Source of the DNA: an uncultured Lachnospiraceae bacterium
Lineage (GTDB): Bacteria > Bacillota > Clostridia > Lachnospirales > Lachnospiraceae
NCBI GenBank assembly: GCA_902780405.1
Contig: CACZFI010000004.1
Coordinates: 62,001 to 126,000 of the forward strand
DNA: 64,000 bases
Direction: 5' to 3'
The notes under the pieces were generated by a model, which saw only the letters and a list, made by a program, of their open reading frames with translations, searched no databases and had not been told where the DNA came from. The translations under genes were made by a program, and so were the position numbers. Shown in pieces: positions 9,571-18,698 of this stretch; positions within the stretch are counted from its first letter, which is position 1, and the number at the start of each line of letters is the position of its first letter.

Positions 9571-10704
9571 TTAGTTCTCCCCTGCCGAAAAGTCGGCAAG
9601 CTTTGACTTCTTGTACTCGATAAAACGGTGTTCCTCGATGGCTTCACGGATCTCCTTCATCATCTTGTTATAGAAGTAGAGGTTGTGCAGTACGCAGAAA
9701 CGCATGCCGAGCATCTCCTTCGCTTTCAGCAGGTGGCGGACGTAAGCTCTCGAATACGTACGGCAGACCGGGCACCAGCAGTCGGTGTCGATGGGCCGCA
9801 CATCCTTCTCATACTTCGCATTGAAAAGATTCAGTTTTCCGTACTTTGTGTAGACATGTCCGTGTCGTCCGTTTCTCGACGGATATACACAGTCAAAGAA
9901 ATCCACACCGCGTTCCACGGCTTCGAGGATGTTCGCCGGTGTTCCGACACCCATCAGATACGTCGGACGATCCTTGGGAAGATGGGGTACCGTCACATCC
10001 AATACGTGGTACATTTCCTCATGGCTTTCTCCCACGGCCAATCCGCCGATGGCGTATCCCGGCAGGTCAAGCTTGGCAATTTCCTTGGCGTGCTCGATTC
10101 GGATCTCGTCGATCACACCGCCCTGGTTGATACCGAAGAGCATCTGCTCCTTGTTGATGGTATCCGGAAGCTCGGCAAGACGCGCCATCTCCTCCTTGCA
10201 TCGCACCAGCCACCGGTAGGTGCGCTCCACGGACGGTCGGATATACTCTGCCTGTTCCTTCGCAGGCGGGCACTCGTCAAAAGCCATGGCGATGGTCGAG
10301 CCGAGATTCGACTGGATCTGCATGCTCTCCTCGGGCCCCATAAAAATCTTTCTTCCGTCAATGTGTGAGTGGAAGGTTACACCTTCCTCCTTAATCTTTC
10401 GAAGTCCGGCCAGGGAAAAGACCTGAAATCCGCCGGAGTCCGTAAGGATCGGGCGATCCCAGACCATGAATTTGTGCAGACCGCCCAATTCTTTGATCAG
10501 CCTGTCGCCGGGCCGCACGTGCAGGTGATAGGTATTTGAAAGCTGCACCTGACAGCCGATGGCCTTAAGGTCCTCCGTGGACACGGCGCCCTTGATGGCC
10601 GCCACGGTTCCAACGTTCATAAAAACAGGGGTTTCCACCACGCCGTGCACCGTGGTAAAACGCCCCCTCTTCGCCCTTCCGTCGGTTGTTATAAGCTCAT
10701 ACAT
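9571..10704 (-). CDS. tgt: Queuine tRNA-ribosyltransferase (tRNA-guanine transglycosylase)
   Basis: Exchanges G34 for preQ1 in tRNAs with GUN anticodons, in the cytoplasm. 377 residues, the normal length. It carries the catalytic region DSGGFQVFSL (Asp nucleophile region), GINQGG, GGLAVGE, the second active-site Asp in DFFDCVYPSRNGRHG, and the zinc site CWCPVC with a later Cys and His. The frame is open further upstream to 10863, but that extension reads as low-quality Arg/Ser-rich sequence overlapping the next gene, so the ATG at 10704 (MYELITTDG) is chosen. It overlaps the upstream gene's stop by 8 bp. Confidence 0.95.
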   Translation of the reverse strand: MYELITTDGRAKRGRFTTVHGVVETPVFMNVGTVAAIKGAVSTEDLKAIGCQVQLSNTYHLHVRPGDRLIKELGGLHKFMVWDRPILTDSGGFQVFSLAGLRKIKEEGVTFHSHIDGRKIFMGPEESMQIQSNLGSTIAMAFDECPPAKEQAEYIRPSVERTYRWLVRCKEEMARLAELPDTINKEQMLFGINQGGVIDEIRIEHAKEIAKLDLPGYAIGGLAVGESHEEMYHVLDVTVPHLPKDRPTYLMGVGTPANILEAVERGVDFFDCVYPSRNGRHGHVYTKYGKLNLFNAKYEKDVRPIDTDCWCPVCRTYSRAYVRHLLKAKEMLGMRFCVLHNLYFYNKMMKEIREAIEEHRFIEYKKSKLADFSAGEN

Positions 10705-10975
10705 AGAATTCTTCCTCCAACACCTGAAACTGCAGGTAGTCAAATTCAATCGATTCGATAAAGTTGTCGGATGTAAACCGTGTCGATGCCGACCGGATAA
10801 ACTGCTCCTTGTTGGACGGAAGCCAGATCGGCTTCGCCAAATCGAATCTGTGACAGATCTCATCCAACGCTGCGTACACCTTGGCCGTCCGCGTCATGGA
10901 CAGATCCGTGATCTCTACCACGTGATCCGCCAGGATTTTATTTGATTTTACAAGCTTGCCGTACATCCGAAACAT
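10697..10975 (-). CDS. Small conserved protein of unknown function, upstream of tgt
   Basis: 92 residues, mixed alpha/beta, no TM helix or signal peptide and no motif I recognise. ATG with GAGGTGAAG upstream. The 3' end overlaps tgt by 8 bp, so it is co-translated with tgt and probably real. A link to tRNA modification is suggested only by position. Confidence 0.7.
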   Translation of the reverse strand: MFRMYGKLVKSNKILADHVVEITDLSMTRTAKVYAALDEICHRFDLAKPIWLPSNKEQFIRSASTRFTSDNFIESIEFDYLQFQVLEEEFYV

Positions 10976-10993
10976 GTCTTCACCTCGTCACAC

Positions 10994-11022
10994 AGTTTAA
11001 CAAATCCCGCCTCAAATGTCTA
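10994..11022 (-). promoter_or_regulatory. Putative promoter for the unknown-tgt-yajC operon
   Basis: Minus strand -35 TAGACA, 17-base spacer, -10 TAAACT, ending 18 bases before the ATG at 10975. On the opposite strand TATAAT at 11026-11031 may serve the divergent ABC exporter, but it lacks a recognisable -35. Confidence 0.4.
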
Positions 11023-11081
11023 TTGTATAATCACGTGAAAAATGATAATCTATCCTTAATCTTATGACGAGGTAACAATCG

Positions 11082-11720
11082 ATGTACACCATAGAACACA
11101 TTCAAAAGTCCTACGGAAAAAAAGTCATCCTTGACGACATCACGATCTCCGTGAATGAAGGCGAGGCTGTCGGTATTTTAGGCGTGAACGGTTCCGGAAA
11201 GTCCACCCTGCTTAACTACATCGCGTCCTACTACGCGAAGGAAGACCCCTCCGTGGTATGCGGTTACGTTCCACAGGAGAATCCTCTCTTCGACGAGTTA
11301 AAGCCCTTGGACAATCTTCGCATGTGGACAAAGCTTCCCAAGGATAAGATCCTTGAAGAGCTTGCCAGTCCGCGTCTTTCCCTGCTCGGGATCACGGACT
11401 TTCTCGACAAGCCCGTCAAAAAGCTTTCCGGCGGTATGAAAAAAAGACTGTCACTCGCTTCGGTACTGATCTCTTCTCCGAAGCTTCTTTTGATGGATGA
11501 GCCCTTCGCAGCGTTAGATCTTCCCGCCAAGCAGGATATCCTGCACTTTATGCGGACCTATCTGTCCTATGGCAACAGTCTGATCATCGCTTCCCACGAA
11601 GAGAACATCTTTCACTTTTGCAATCGCGTTTTTCTGTTGAAAGACGGCAAATTTGTCGACACGGCCGGTCTTGCCGAAAAAGGCATCAGCTACGTTGACA
11701 TCCTGCGAGGTACTCCATGA
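11082..11720 (+). CDS. ABC-2 type exporter ATPase
   Basis: Cytoplasmic ATPase of 212 residues, short for this class. Walker A GVNGSGKST, Q-loop region YVPQENPLFDEL, signature LSGGMKKRLSLA, Walker B LLLMDEPFAALD and switch His in ASHEE are all intact. GAGGT lies 8 bases before the ATG. It overlaps the next permease by 4 bp, so it works with the two downstream membrane proteins in an export system. The substrate is not readable; the daunorubicin/lipid-type exporter family is the closest fit. Confidence 0.93.
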   Translation: MYTIEHIQKSYGKKVILDDITISVNEGEAVGILGVNGSGKSTLLNYIASYYAKEDPSVVCGYVPQENPLFDELKPLDNLRMWTKLPKDKILEELASPRLSLLGITDFLDKPVKKLSGGMKKRLSLASVLISSPKLLLMDEPFAALDLPAKQDILHFMRTYLSYGNSLIIASHEENIFHFCNRVFLLKDGKFVDTAGLAEKGISYVDILRGTP

Positions 11721-12841
11721 GCAAAGTTACCTGTTTTCTGCATCTTCTGCAAGCGGATATCAAACGTCTTTTCAAAGTGCTCCCGGGTATCATCCTTGCG
11801 GGGCTTTTGATCCTTATAGGTATGGCAACCGCAGCCGAGCTCATATCCGACAAGCTTTATAAGCCCGATGCTCCGGATATGTTCGGTATTGCTTTTTATA
11901 TCCCGGCAGACGAAGACGATGTACATGTCAATATCGGCATCGACCTCCTCGGCAACATGACCACCATGAAGGAAAGCCTCACCCTGACCCGCGTCGACTC
12001 CGTCGAAGAGGGACGCGAGATGGTTGCGAAGAAGGAGGCCTTCTTCTTTATCAATATCCCCGAGAATTTTTTCTATGACGTCTTTCGTGACGGCGATACC
12101 CCCATCGAGATCGTTACATTTGACACAACAACCATCACGGCTTTTATGGCAAACGAGCTGTTTCTCTCTTTTGCCAGATATTTTCGTGCGGCACAGTCCG
12201 CGATCTTTGCTGCAACGGATTACATGGTTGCGCAGGGCTACACCGAGGACGCCTACCGCAACATGATCGACGTGATCAACCTCACCTTCCTCGACAAGGC
12301 TTTGAACAAGGAAGCATACACGAAGCGTGTTCTTGCAACCGACGAGGGCGGTTACCCCATTCGCGAACACTACATGGGCGTGGCGCTGCTTGCCTCCGTG
12401 GCTTTCACGGCATTCCTCCTCTTCTCCGTCTTTCAGAAGATGTCCGGTGGAACCAAGGTACTGCTTTCCACCAGAGGTATCACGAGGATCCATCGTTTCT
12501 TTGCAAACTTCATCACCTACATACCGGCTTTCATGGCCGCGTATCTGATCCTGGCAGGAGCACTCTCCGTCTACTTAAAACGTTTTCACCCGGCAGGCAT
12601 CATCACCTTCCTTCCGGTTGCGCTGATCTTATCCGGTATTGCCGCACTCGTCACCGAGACCGGCAACTCCTTTATCGCATGTCTGACCTATCTGATCGTG
12701 ATACTGCTTTTGCTCTACATCGGCGGCGGTGTATTTCCGAATGCGCTGCTTCCCACGGCGATTCGTGAGTTCTCTGCTTATCTTCCCGGAAGATACATGA
12801 TCGAGACCACCACGCGCGCACTGATCGGAGGTGGTCTGTAA
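11717..12841 (+). CDS. ABC-2 type exporter permease
   Basis: 374-residue membrane protein with the ABC2_membrane_3 layout: one TM helix (about 18-37), a large extracytoplasmic region (about 40-225) and five to six TM helices (about 235-365). ATG overlaps the ATPase stop (ATGA) and its own stop overlaps the next start (TAATG). Together with the following gene it would give a heterodimeric pore. Substrate unknown. Confidence 0.88.
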   Translation: MSKVTCFLHLLQADIKRLFKVLPGIILAGLLILIGMATAAELISDKLYKPDAPDMFGIAFYIPADEDDVHVNIGIDLLGNMTTMKESLTLTRVDSVEEGREMVAKKEAFFFINIPENFFYDVFRDGDTPIEIVTFDTTTITAFMANELFLSFARYFRAAQSAIFAATDYMVAQGYTEDAYRNMIDVINLTFLDKALNKEAYTKRVLATDEGGYPIREHYMGVALLASVAFTAFLLFSVFQKMSGGTKVLLSTRGITRIHRFFANFITYIPAFMAAYLILAGALSVYLKRFHPAGIITFLPVALILSGIAALVTETGNSFIACLTYLIVILLLLYIGGGVFPNALLPTAIREFSAYLPGRYMIETTTRALIGGGL

Positions 12842-13782
12842 TGCTCCTGAATCGTTTCATCGTATGCTCCAAGCGGTTGCTTCACTCTGCGCTCTATCTG
12901 TCCATGCTTGCGCTGATCATCCTGCTGACCGTGATCTATAAGAATCTTCCCACATCTTCAAAGGAAGCCGATATCCGGATCGCCCTTTATTTTGAGGATG
13001 ACTCCGATGCTGCAGACCGTCTTGCCGAAGCACTGTTAAACGACAACTCCGTATATAAGTTTCACATAGCCGATGACAAGGATTCCATGATCGACGAATT
13101 GAAGGCCGGACGCTTAGAGTGTGCTTATGTCATTCCCGACGGTTTTTTCACATCCTATGCAACAGGGGATTACAACAATCCCATCCTTCAGTACTATATT
13201 CCCGCATCCACGCTGCTCGCCTCCATCAACGAGGTCATGTTCAGCCACATCTTAGAGATCACCGGTGCCGACGTCCTGGCCGGCCTCTATCCCGAGGGCG
13301 AAAGGGATGCGATCGTGAACGGATTTTCCAACTATGTCCAGGGTGAAAATGTCTTCCGTCTCTCGGATGTCACCTCGGGCAGCTTCGACTATCAAAGCGA
13401 ACCGCACAGGATCTCACTTCCCGTTTTCGAGGTTACGGTGGTGCTTGCCATCCTTGCAGCGCTTTTATCCCAGCTGATCTACATGGAAGACAGTGAGCGC
13501 GGCATCTACATTGCACTTTCCGCAAAGGAGCGCATTTCCATCCGTCTGCTGCTTGCGGCAAGCAGTCTGCTTCCGCTTCTTGCAATCGGCGGGATCTGTT
13601 TTCTTGTTACCTACGGTGTGACAAAGAAGCTCCTCACACTGCTTCTCACGGTGATCATTGCGGCTTTTTGCTCCATCCTGCTTTCCGCACTCATGAAAAA
13701 AAGCACCCTTTACTTAAGAGTGCTTCCCTTGATCGTACTGTTCTCTATTGTGATCACATTTGTGGTAACGATCCTGTATTAG
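12841..13782 (+). CDS. ABC-2 type exporter permease, second subunit
   Basis: 313 residues with the same topology as its neighbour: TM (about 13-32), extracytoplasmic loop (about 35-200), then five TM helices, but only distantly similar in sequence. Translationally coupled to the upstream permease (TAATG). The 3' end overlaps yigZ on the opposite strand by 4 bp, with no terminator visible between them. Confidence 0.86.
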   Translation: MLLNRFIVCSKRLLHSALYLSMLALIILLTVIYKNLPTSSKEADIRIALYFEDDSDAADRLAEALLNDNSVYKFHIADDKDSMIDELKAGRLECAYVIPDGFFTSYATGDYNNPILQYYIPASTLLASINEVMFSHILEITGADVLAGLYPEGERDAIVNGFSNYVQGENVFRLSDVTSGSFDYQSEPHRISLPVFEVTVVLAILAALLSQLIYMEDSERGIYIALSAKERISIRLLLAASSLLPLLAIGGICFLVTYGVTKKLLTLLLTVIIAAFCSILLSALMKKSTLYLRVLPLIVLFSIVITFVVTILY

Positions 13783-14399
13783 GCGTAGACGGGATCATCC
13801 AACTCAAGTTTCAGACGTCCGGCTGTCTGCTCCGTAAAAAGGGCGACCAGCCGGTCTTTTTTATCCGCAGGGATCAGAAAGGACAACGTCACATCCTCCG
13901 CATAAACGGAATCATCGATGGTGATCGCCTCCCCGCCCATGGTATGCTGTAGTTTTCCAACGTCCGTGTAAGCCACGGTCACCCTGCAGGGATAGACCTC
14001 TTTTACTTCATGGGTTTTCGCCCGGGCAAGGCCCTCCTTCGCAGCATCCGTATAGGCCCGCACCAGTCCGCCGGTGCCAAGCAGTGTACCGCCAAAATAT
14101 CTTGTTACCACGATCAGGGCGTTTCTTAGATTTGCGCCGGTGATCACTTCGAGGATCGGCTTACCCGCCGTGCCCTGCGGCTCTCCGTCATCGGAAAACC
14201 GCAGTACGGGGTTCTCCTCTCCTACGGTAAAAGCAAAACAGTTGTGTCTTGCATTGTAGTGTTTCTTCTTTACACTTTCGATAAAGGCGTAGGCTTCCTC
14301 CTCGGTTGCAACCGGCACCACGGAAGCGATAAACCGTGACTTCTTCTCCACGATCTCGCCCTCGCCGCCTTCCGTAATCCTTATGAATCCTTCCGCCAT
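13779..14399 (-). CDS. YigZ/IMPACT (UPF0029) family protein
   Basis: 206 residues with the IMPACT N-terminal domain (about 15-125; motifs FSDDGEPQGTAGKPIL and VTRYFGGTLLGTGGLVRAY) and a C-terminal ferredoxin-like DUF1949 region. Function in bacteria is uncertain; the family has been linked to translation and proline peptidase-like folds. ATG with GGAGGAG upstream. It follows nrdR by 17 bases and so is the likely last gene of the Rnf-nrdR transcription unit. Confidence 0.92.
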   Translation of the reverse strand: MAEGFIRITEGGEGEIVEKKSRFIASVVPVATEEEAYAFIESVKKKHYNARHNCFAFTVGEENPVLRFSDDGEPQGTAGKPILEVITGANLRNALIVVTRYFGGTLLGTGGLVRAYTDAAKEGLARAKTHEVKEVYPCRVTVAYTDVGKLQHTMGGEAITIDDSVYAEDVTLSFLIPADKKDRLVALFTEQTAGRLKLELDDPVYA

Positions 14400-14416
14400 C
14401 CGACTCCTCCGGGGTA

Positions 14417-14869
14417 CTACTTATCCAACAGTTTCTTCAGTTCTTCCATAAAGGTGTTCACATCCTTAAACTCTCTGTATACGGATGCGAAACGTACATA
14501 GGCAACCTGATCGAGTTTGGCAAGCTCATCCATAACGATCTCACCGATCTGCTTACTCTCGATCTCCTTCACCTCGAGGTTGAAGATCTTGTTCTCGATC
14601 TCATCGATGCAGTCGGACAGATCTCTCGCGGACACGGGACGCTTATGGCAGGAACGAACCACACCGGATTCGATCTTGGAGCGGTCATAGGTCTCACGAT
14701 TCTTGTCCTTCTTGATCACGATCAACGGAATCGTCTCCACCTTCTCATAGGTGGTGAAACGCTTGCCGCATTCATCGCACTGTCTTCTTCTTCTGATGGC
14801 CTCGTTCTCGTCAGCCGGTCTCGAGTCGATAACTCTTGTATTGTCATCTCCGCAAAATGGACACTTCAT
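14417..14869 (-). CDS. nrdR: Transcriptional repressor NrdR
   Basis: Repressor of ribonucleotide reductase genes that senses ATP/dATP. 150 residues: N-terminal zinc ribbon with CPFCGDDNTRVIDSR and CDECGKRFTTYE, then an ATP-cone (about 48-138) with VIKKDKNRETYDRSK. The length and both domains match the family. It lies 15 bases after rnfB. Co-transcription with Rnf is inferred from spacing. Confidence 0.97.
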   Translation of the reverse strand: MKCPFCGDDNTRVIDSRPADENEAIRRRRQCDECGKRFTTYEKVETIPLIVIKKDKNRETYDRSKIESGVVRSCHKRPVSARDLSDCIDEIENKIFNLEVKEIESKQIGEIVMDELAKLDQVAYVRFASVYREFKDVNTFMEELKKLLDK

Positions 14870-14884
14870 CTTGATGATCCTCTC

Positions 14885-15676
14885 TTATTCTATAATCTTT
14901 ACCGGGCATTTTTCCTTACAGGTACCGCAGCCCGTACACAGTTCAAAATTGACTTTCGCAAGGTGGTCCTCCACAGTGATGGCACCCGTCGGACAGTTTC
15001 TCGCACAGAGGCCGCATCCGATGCAGCCCGCCGCACAGACTTCCTTGATATCCTTTCCGAAGAGGTTGGAGTTGCAGTTTACGATTGCGCCTGCATCCTC
15101 CGGTACCATCTCGATGATGCCTCTCGGACACACAGCCGTACACTTGGTACAGGATCTGCACAGTGCGGGATCAATATGCGCAATACCGTCCACAATGGTG
15201 ATGGCGCCGAACTCGCAGGCCGCCACGCAACTTCCGAATCCGAGACAACCCTTCGCGCATCCCTTCGGTCCGCCTCCGGGTGTATTGGCCGCGATCCGAC
15301 AATCTTTCGGTCCGACATACTCGTAGACATCCTTCGCCTTGTTGCAGTCTCCCGCACAGCGCACATGCGCAACCTTGCGGACAGACGCCTCGGTATCTCC
15401 GCCCACGATCTCGGCGATACGTGCCGCAACGGGCGCACCGCCTACGGGACATCCCCCTGCAGGCGCCGTACCTTTTGCAATGGCCGCAGCAAGTCCGTCA
15501 CATCCGGGGAAACCACAGGCTCCACAGTTATTGCCCGGAAGACACTCTCTTACCTGTATCTCCTTTTCATCCACCGCCACTTTAAACTTCTCTCCGGCCA
15601 CTCCGAGCAACACGCCCGCGAGCAAACCGACCGCACCGACGATACAAGCGGCGATGATGATTGCAGTTAAATCCAT
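14885..15676 (-). CDS. rnfB: Rnf complex subunit B (electron-transfer Fe-S protein)
   Basis: Entry subunit for electrons from ferredoxin in the Rnf complex. 263 residues: N-terminal TM anchor (about 5-26), a 4Fe-4S motif CGACGFPGCDG (about 51-60), a Cys-rich middle region (CAGDCNKA, CRIA, CAKGCLGFGSC) and several CxxCxxC ferredoxin motifs (CRSCTKC, CIGCGLCARNCP, CTGCGTCKEKCP). AGGAGG six bases before the ATG. It belongs to the order C-D/G-E-A-B seen in Clostridia. Confidence 0.97.
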   Translation of the reverse strand: MDLTAIIIAACIVGAVGLLAGVLLGVAGEKFKVAVDEKEIQVRECLPGNNCGACGFPGCDGLAAAIAKGTAPAGGCPVGGAPVAARIAEIVGGDTEASVRKVAHVRCAGDCNKAKDVYEYVGPKDCRIAANTPGGGPKGCAKGCLGFGSCVAACEFGAITIVDGIAHIDPALCRSCTKCTAVCPRGIIEMVPEDAGAIVNCNSNLFGKDIKEVCAAGCIGCGLCARNCPTGAITVEDHLAKVNFELCTGCGTCKEKCPVKIIE

Positions 15677-15686
15677 ATGCGCCCTC

Positions 15687-16262
15687 CTATTTGATCAGTC
15701 CCTGCAGTCCCATGAAAGCGATGGACATAAGGCCTGCCACGATCAACACGATCGGAGCGCCCTTAAAGCTTTCCGGAATGTCGTTTTTCTCTATCTTCTC
15801 GCGAATACCCGCCATAATGATGATGGCAAGCGCAAATCCCACCGCCGAGAACATACCGTTCACGATGGATTCGAGGATGTTCATCTCTTCCTGTACATTT
15901 TTGATCGCAATACCGAGCACCGCACAGTTTGTCGTGATCAGCGGAAGGTATACGCCAAGCGCCTGATACAGAGAGGGAACCGACTTCTTAAGAAACATCT
16001 CCACAAACTGCACCAAAGCGGCAATGACCAGGATAAAGACGATGGTGTTTAAGTATTCAAGGTCAAGCGGTACAAGCACATAGTAGTAAATGCAGCTTGT
16101 CACCGCAGATGCGATGGTCATGACAAAGATCACCGCACCGCCCATGCCTGCCGCAGTCGAAAGCTTCTTCGACACGCCGAGGAAGGGGCATATCCCGAGG
16201 AACTGGCTCAGGATCACGTTGTTGATCAGGGCTGCCGAAATGGCGATAACGATCACATTCAT
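15687..16262 (-). CDS. rnfA: Rnf complex membrane subunit A
   Basis: 191-residue polytopic protein with six TM helices, paralogous to RnfE with inverted topology. The conserved short Cys-containing motifs are present: QFLGICPFLGVSK (about 21-33) and TTNCAVLG (about 109-116), positions known in the family to bind a membrane Fe-S cluster with RnfE. GGAGG upstream of the ATG. Confidence 0.97.
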   Translation of the reverse strand: MNVIVIAISAALINNVILSQFLGICPFLGVSKKLSTAAGMGGAVIFVMTIASAVTSCIYYYVLVPLDLEYLNTIVFILVIAALVQFVEMFLKKSVPSLYQALGVYLPLITTNCAVLGIAIKNVQEEMNILESIVNGMFSAVGFALAIIIMAGIREKIEKNDIPESFKGAPIVLIVAGLMSIAFMGLQGLIK

Positions 16263-16265
16263 ATC

Positions 16266-17021
16266 CTAAGCCTCCTTTCCGTCAAGCTTCGCGTCCGCAC
16301 ACACATGATCGCAGTTTGCGCAATCCGCCAGTGTGCAGAGCTTCGCTTTCTCACCGGTCTTTGCGGCCTTTTTAATGTTTCTGTGGTTGATAAAGGCAAC
16401 CACAAAGGCCAGTACCAAAAAGGCTCCGGGTGCAAAGACAAAGATGCCGATGGGTTCAAAGATTCCCTGGCTCTTCAAAAACGCGGCAACCTTACCGCCC
16501 GCGTTTTGATCAATGGCACGATTGATGCCGTCTGCGAAGGAGTATCCGAAGATGCTTCCCGCGCCGATCACCTCACGGATCACACCCATCACCGTAAGTC
16601 CGATGGTGAAGCCGAGACCCATACCGATACCGTCCAATACCGAGGGAAGCGGCTTGTTCTTGGATGCATAAGCTTCCGCACGACCGAGGATGATGCAATT
16701 CACCACGATCAACGGAATATAGAGTCCAAGGCTCTTGTTAAGCTCCGGAAGATAGGCCTGGAGTGCAAACTGTACCACCGTTACAAAGGATGCGATGATC
16801 ACGATGTAGGCGGGGATTCGTACCTTGTCCGGGATCAGCTTCCGCAGAAGCGAGATCATAAAGTTGCTCAGTGTAAGGATGACCATCGTGGTAAGTCCCA
16901 TGCCAACGCCGTTGATGGCCGATGTCGTAACCGCAAGGGTGGGACACATGCCGAGCATCTGGACGAAGGTCGGGTTCTCAGTTACGATTCCGTTCTTCAG
17001 TCTCTCACCGATCTTTCCCAT
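16266..17021 (-). CDS. rnfE: Rnf complex membrane subunit E
   Basis: 251 residues with six TM helices in the first 200. The paired Cys motifs MLGMCPTLAV and VVNCIILGR are present. A soluble C-terminal extension (about 205-251) carries four Cys (LCTLADCANCDHVCAD), which is longer than a minimal RnfE and might hold a metal site. The ATG at 17021 shares one base with the rnfD-G stop (TGATG) and has GGAGG 9 bases upstream; the in-frame TTG one codon earlier is less likely. Confidence 0.95.
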   Translation of the reverse strand: MGKIGERLKNGIVTENPTFVQMLGMCPTLAVTTSAINGVGMGLTTMVILTLSNFMISLLRKLIPDKVRIPAYIVIIASFVTVVQFALQAYLPELNKSLGLYIPLIVVNCIILGRAEAYASKNKPLPSVLDGIGMGLGFTIGLTVMGVIREVIGAGSIFGYSFADGINRAIDQNAGGKVAAFLKSQGIFEPIGIFVFAPGAFLVLAFVVAFINHRNIKKAAKTGEKAKLCTLADCANCDHVCADAKLDGKEA

Positions 17022-18688
17022 CAATTACCACCTCCTAACAGATTCACACAGGCAACGGCCGCATTGACCGCATCCGTCACGGCCGTGGTCGTGATCGTCG
17101 CACCCGAGAGTGCGTCGATTTCGTTCTCCGCCGTACTTCCGGTCTTGGTGAACTTGAATGCATCTACCGTCTTGCCCTTAAACTGATCCTTGAAGGCATC
17201 TGTATTCGCTTTCATGCCGAGTCCTGCCGTCTCGTTGATGGAGAGGAATGAGATTCCCTTCACCTCACCCTTGGACGACACACCGACCGCAAGCTGCATA
17301 TCTCCGCCGTAACCCTTGTTTGTAACAAGCACCACGTAGCCGAGCACCTTGTTTTGCTTGGTGCCCGCGGGGCTCTCGCAGGCAAATGCGATTTCCGTCA
17401 CGGCAGCTGTCTTAAATCCCTTAATATCATGAAGTGTGGTGTTCACCTGATCCAGGTACTCCTGTGCCTGTTCGGCGGTGCCTGCTTCATCCATCGGGAT
17501 GATGCCGCCCGCATCCGGGAACACTTCCTTGTAAGCTTCCTCTTTGGCATCCTTTTCCACCGAAGCGATGGGATCCTTCGTCACCTCATGCATGACGCCG
17601 AGAATGCTTCCCATCAATACGGTGATCACGGAGATGGCAAGTACCGCAAGGAGCACGCCCTTCACATCAGCGCGCGCCTTTTCAGCAGGCGCTTCTTTTG
17701 CTTCTTCCTTCTCCTCTTCCTTCGCTTCGACAGGCTTTTCTTCCTTCTTGCCCATACCAGCACCGAAGGCCTTCGGCACAGTCACGCGCTCGATCAAAGG
17801 AACGATCAGGTTACCGATGATGATGGAGTAGGAGACACCCTCTGCCGAGGGACCGAAGATTCGAAGTACAAAGGTAAGAAGTCCAAGGAAGATACCGTAG
17901 ATGATCTTGCCTTTCGATGTGATCGGTGAAGTTACATAGTCGGTTGCCATAAACCAGGCGCCGAGCATCAGGCCGCCTCCGCACAGATGTGCAGCAAGGA
18001 AAACTGGTACATCGTAGCCCTTTGCGAATCCGTAGATTGTAATTGCCGCAGCAAATGTTCCGATGTAGAAAACCGGTATCCTGAAGTTGATGATACGCCT
18101 TGCCAGCAGATAGATCGCACCGATCAAAAGTGCAGCCACCGAAGTCTCTCCGATGGTACCCGCCGTATGTCCGAGGAACATGCTGCGCAGGCTTTCCACC
18201 TGTCCGCTCTGTTTCAGGACCGCAAGCGGTGTCGCCGTAGCCACGCCGTCATAGTAAAAGTCTGTCATGTATCTCGCAAAGGACAGGATGAGAAAACATC
18301 TTGCCGCAAGTGCGGGATTCATAAAGTTCTGACCGAGTCCTCCGAAAAGTTGCTTTACCACAATGATTGCGAAAGCAGAACCGACAACAGCCATCCAGAT
18401 CGGGAGTTTCGGCGGCAAGTTTAAAGCAAGCAGAAGTCCCGTAACGACCGCGGAGAAATCTCCCACAGTCACCTTCTTGCCCATCAGTTTCTGGAAAAGC
18501 GCTTCGAAACCGACGCAGGAAAGGATACACACCGCAACAAGCAGTGCCGCATACCAGCCAAAGAGATAAAGTCCAAAGGCTGTTGCGGGCGCCAGCGCCA
18601 GCACCACATCAAACATGATATCGGAGGTGGTGTCCTTGCTTCTCACATGCGGGGAAGCAGAGATTTTAAGATTCATCTGTTCGTCCAT
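17021..18688 (-). CDS. RnfD-RnfG fusion protein of the Rnf complex
   Basis: One 555-residue frame joins two normally separate subunits. Residues 1-315 are RnfD: about 9-10 TM helices, the NFMNPALAARCFL region, and a covalent-FMN site with Thr in DGVATATPLA. Residues about 316-345 are a Glu/Lys/Ala-rich linker. Residues about 346-555 are RnfG: a TM anchor (VLLAVLAISVITVLMGSILG), the extracytoplasmic FMN-binding domain with INETAGLG, and the flavinylation motif DALSGATITT near residue 530. No stop codon, start site or ribosome site separates the halves. AGGAGG upstream of the ATG; overlap with rnfE. Role: electron transfer through two covalently bound FMNs coupled to Na+ or H+ translocation (family knowledge). 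Confidence 0.94.
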   Translation of the reverse strand: MDEQMNLKISASPHVRSKDTTSDIMFDVVLALAPATAFGLYLFGWYAALLVAVCILSCVGFEALFQKLMGKKVTVGDFSAVVTGLLLALNLPPKLPIWMAVVGSAFAIIVVKQLFGGLGQNFMNPALAARCFLILSFARYMTDFYYDGVATATPLAVLKQSGQVESLRSMFLGHTAGTIGETSVAALLIGAIYLLARRIINFRIPVFYIGTFAAAITIYGFAKGYDVPVFLAAHLCGGGLMLGAWFMATDYVTSPITSKGKIIYGIFLGLLTFVLRIFGPSAEGVSYSIIIGNLIVPLIERVTVPKAFGAGMGKKEEKPVEAKEEEKEEAKEAPAEKARADVKGVLLAVLAISVITVLMGSILGVMHEVTKDPIASVEKDAKEEAYKEVFPDAGGIIPMDEAGTAEQAQEYLDQVNTTLHDIKGFKTAAVTEIAFACESPAGTKQNKVLGYVVLVTNKGYGGDMQLAVGVSSKGEVKGISFLSINETAGLGMKANTDAFKDQFKGKTVDAFKFTKTGSTAENEIDALSGATITTTAVTDAVNAAVACVNLLGGGN

Positions 18689-18698
18689 CTCCTACCTC

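Noticed and set aside
10705..10863. N-terminal extension of Tgt
   Set aside because: The extra 53 residues are Arg/Ser-rich, overlap the upstream gene and are not part of the family; 10704 gives the normal length.
14645..15670. 341-codon plus-strand ORF opposite nrdR-rnfB
   Set aside because: It is a shadow of Cys-rich rnfB and nrdR coding sequence on the other strand; no ribosome site or family features.
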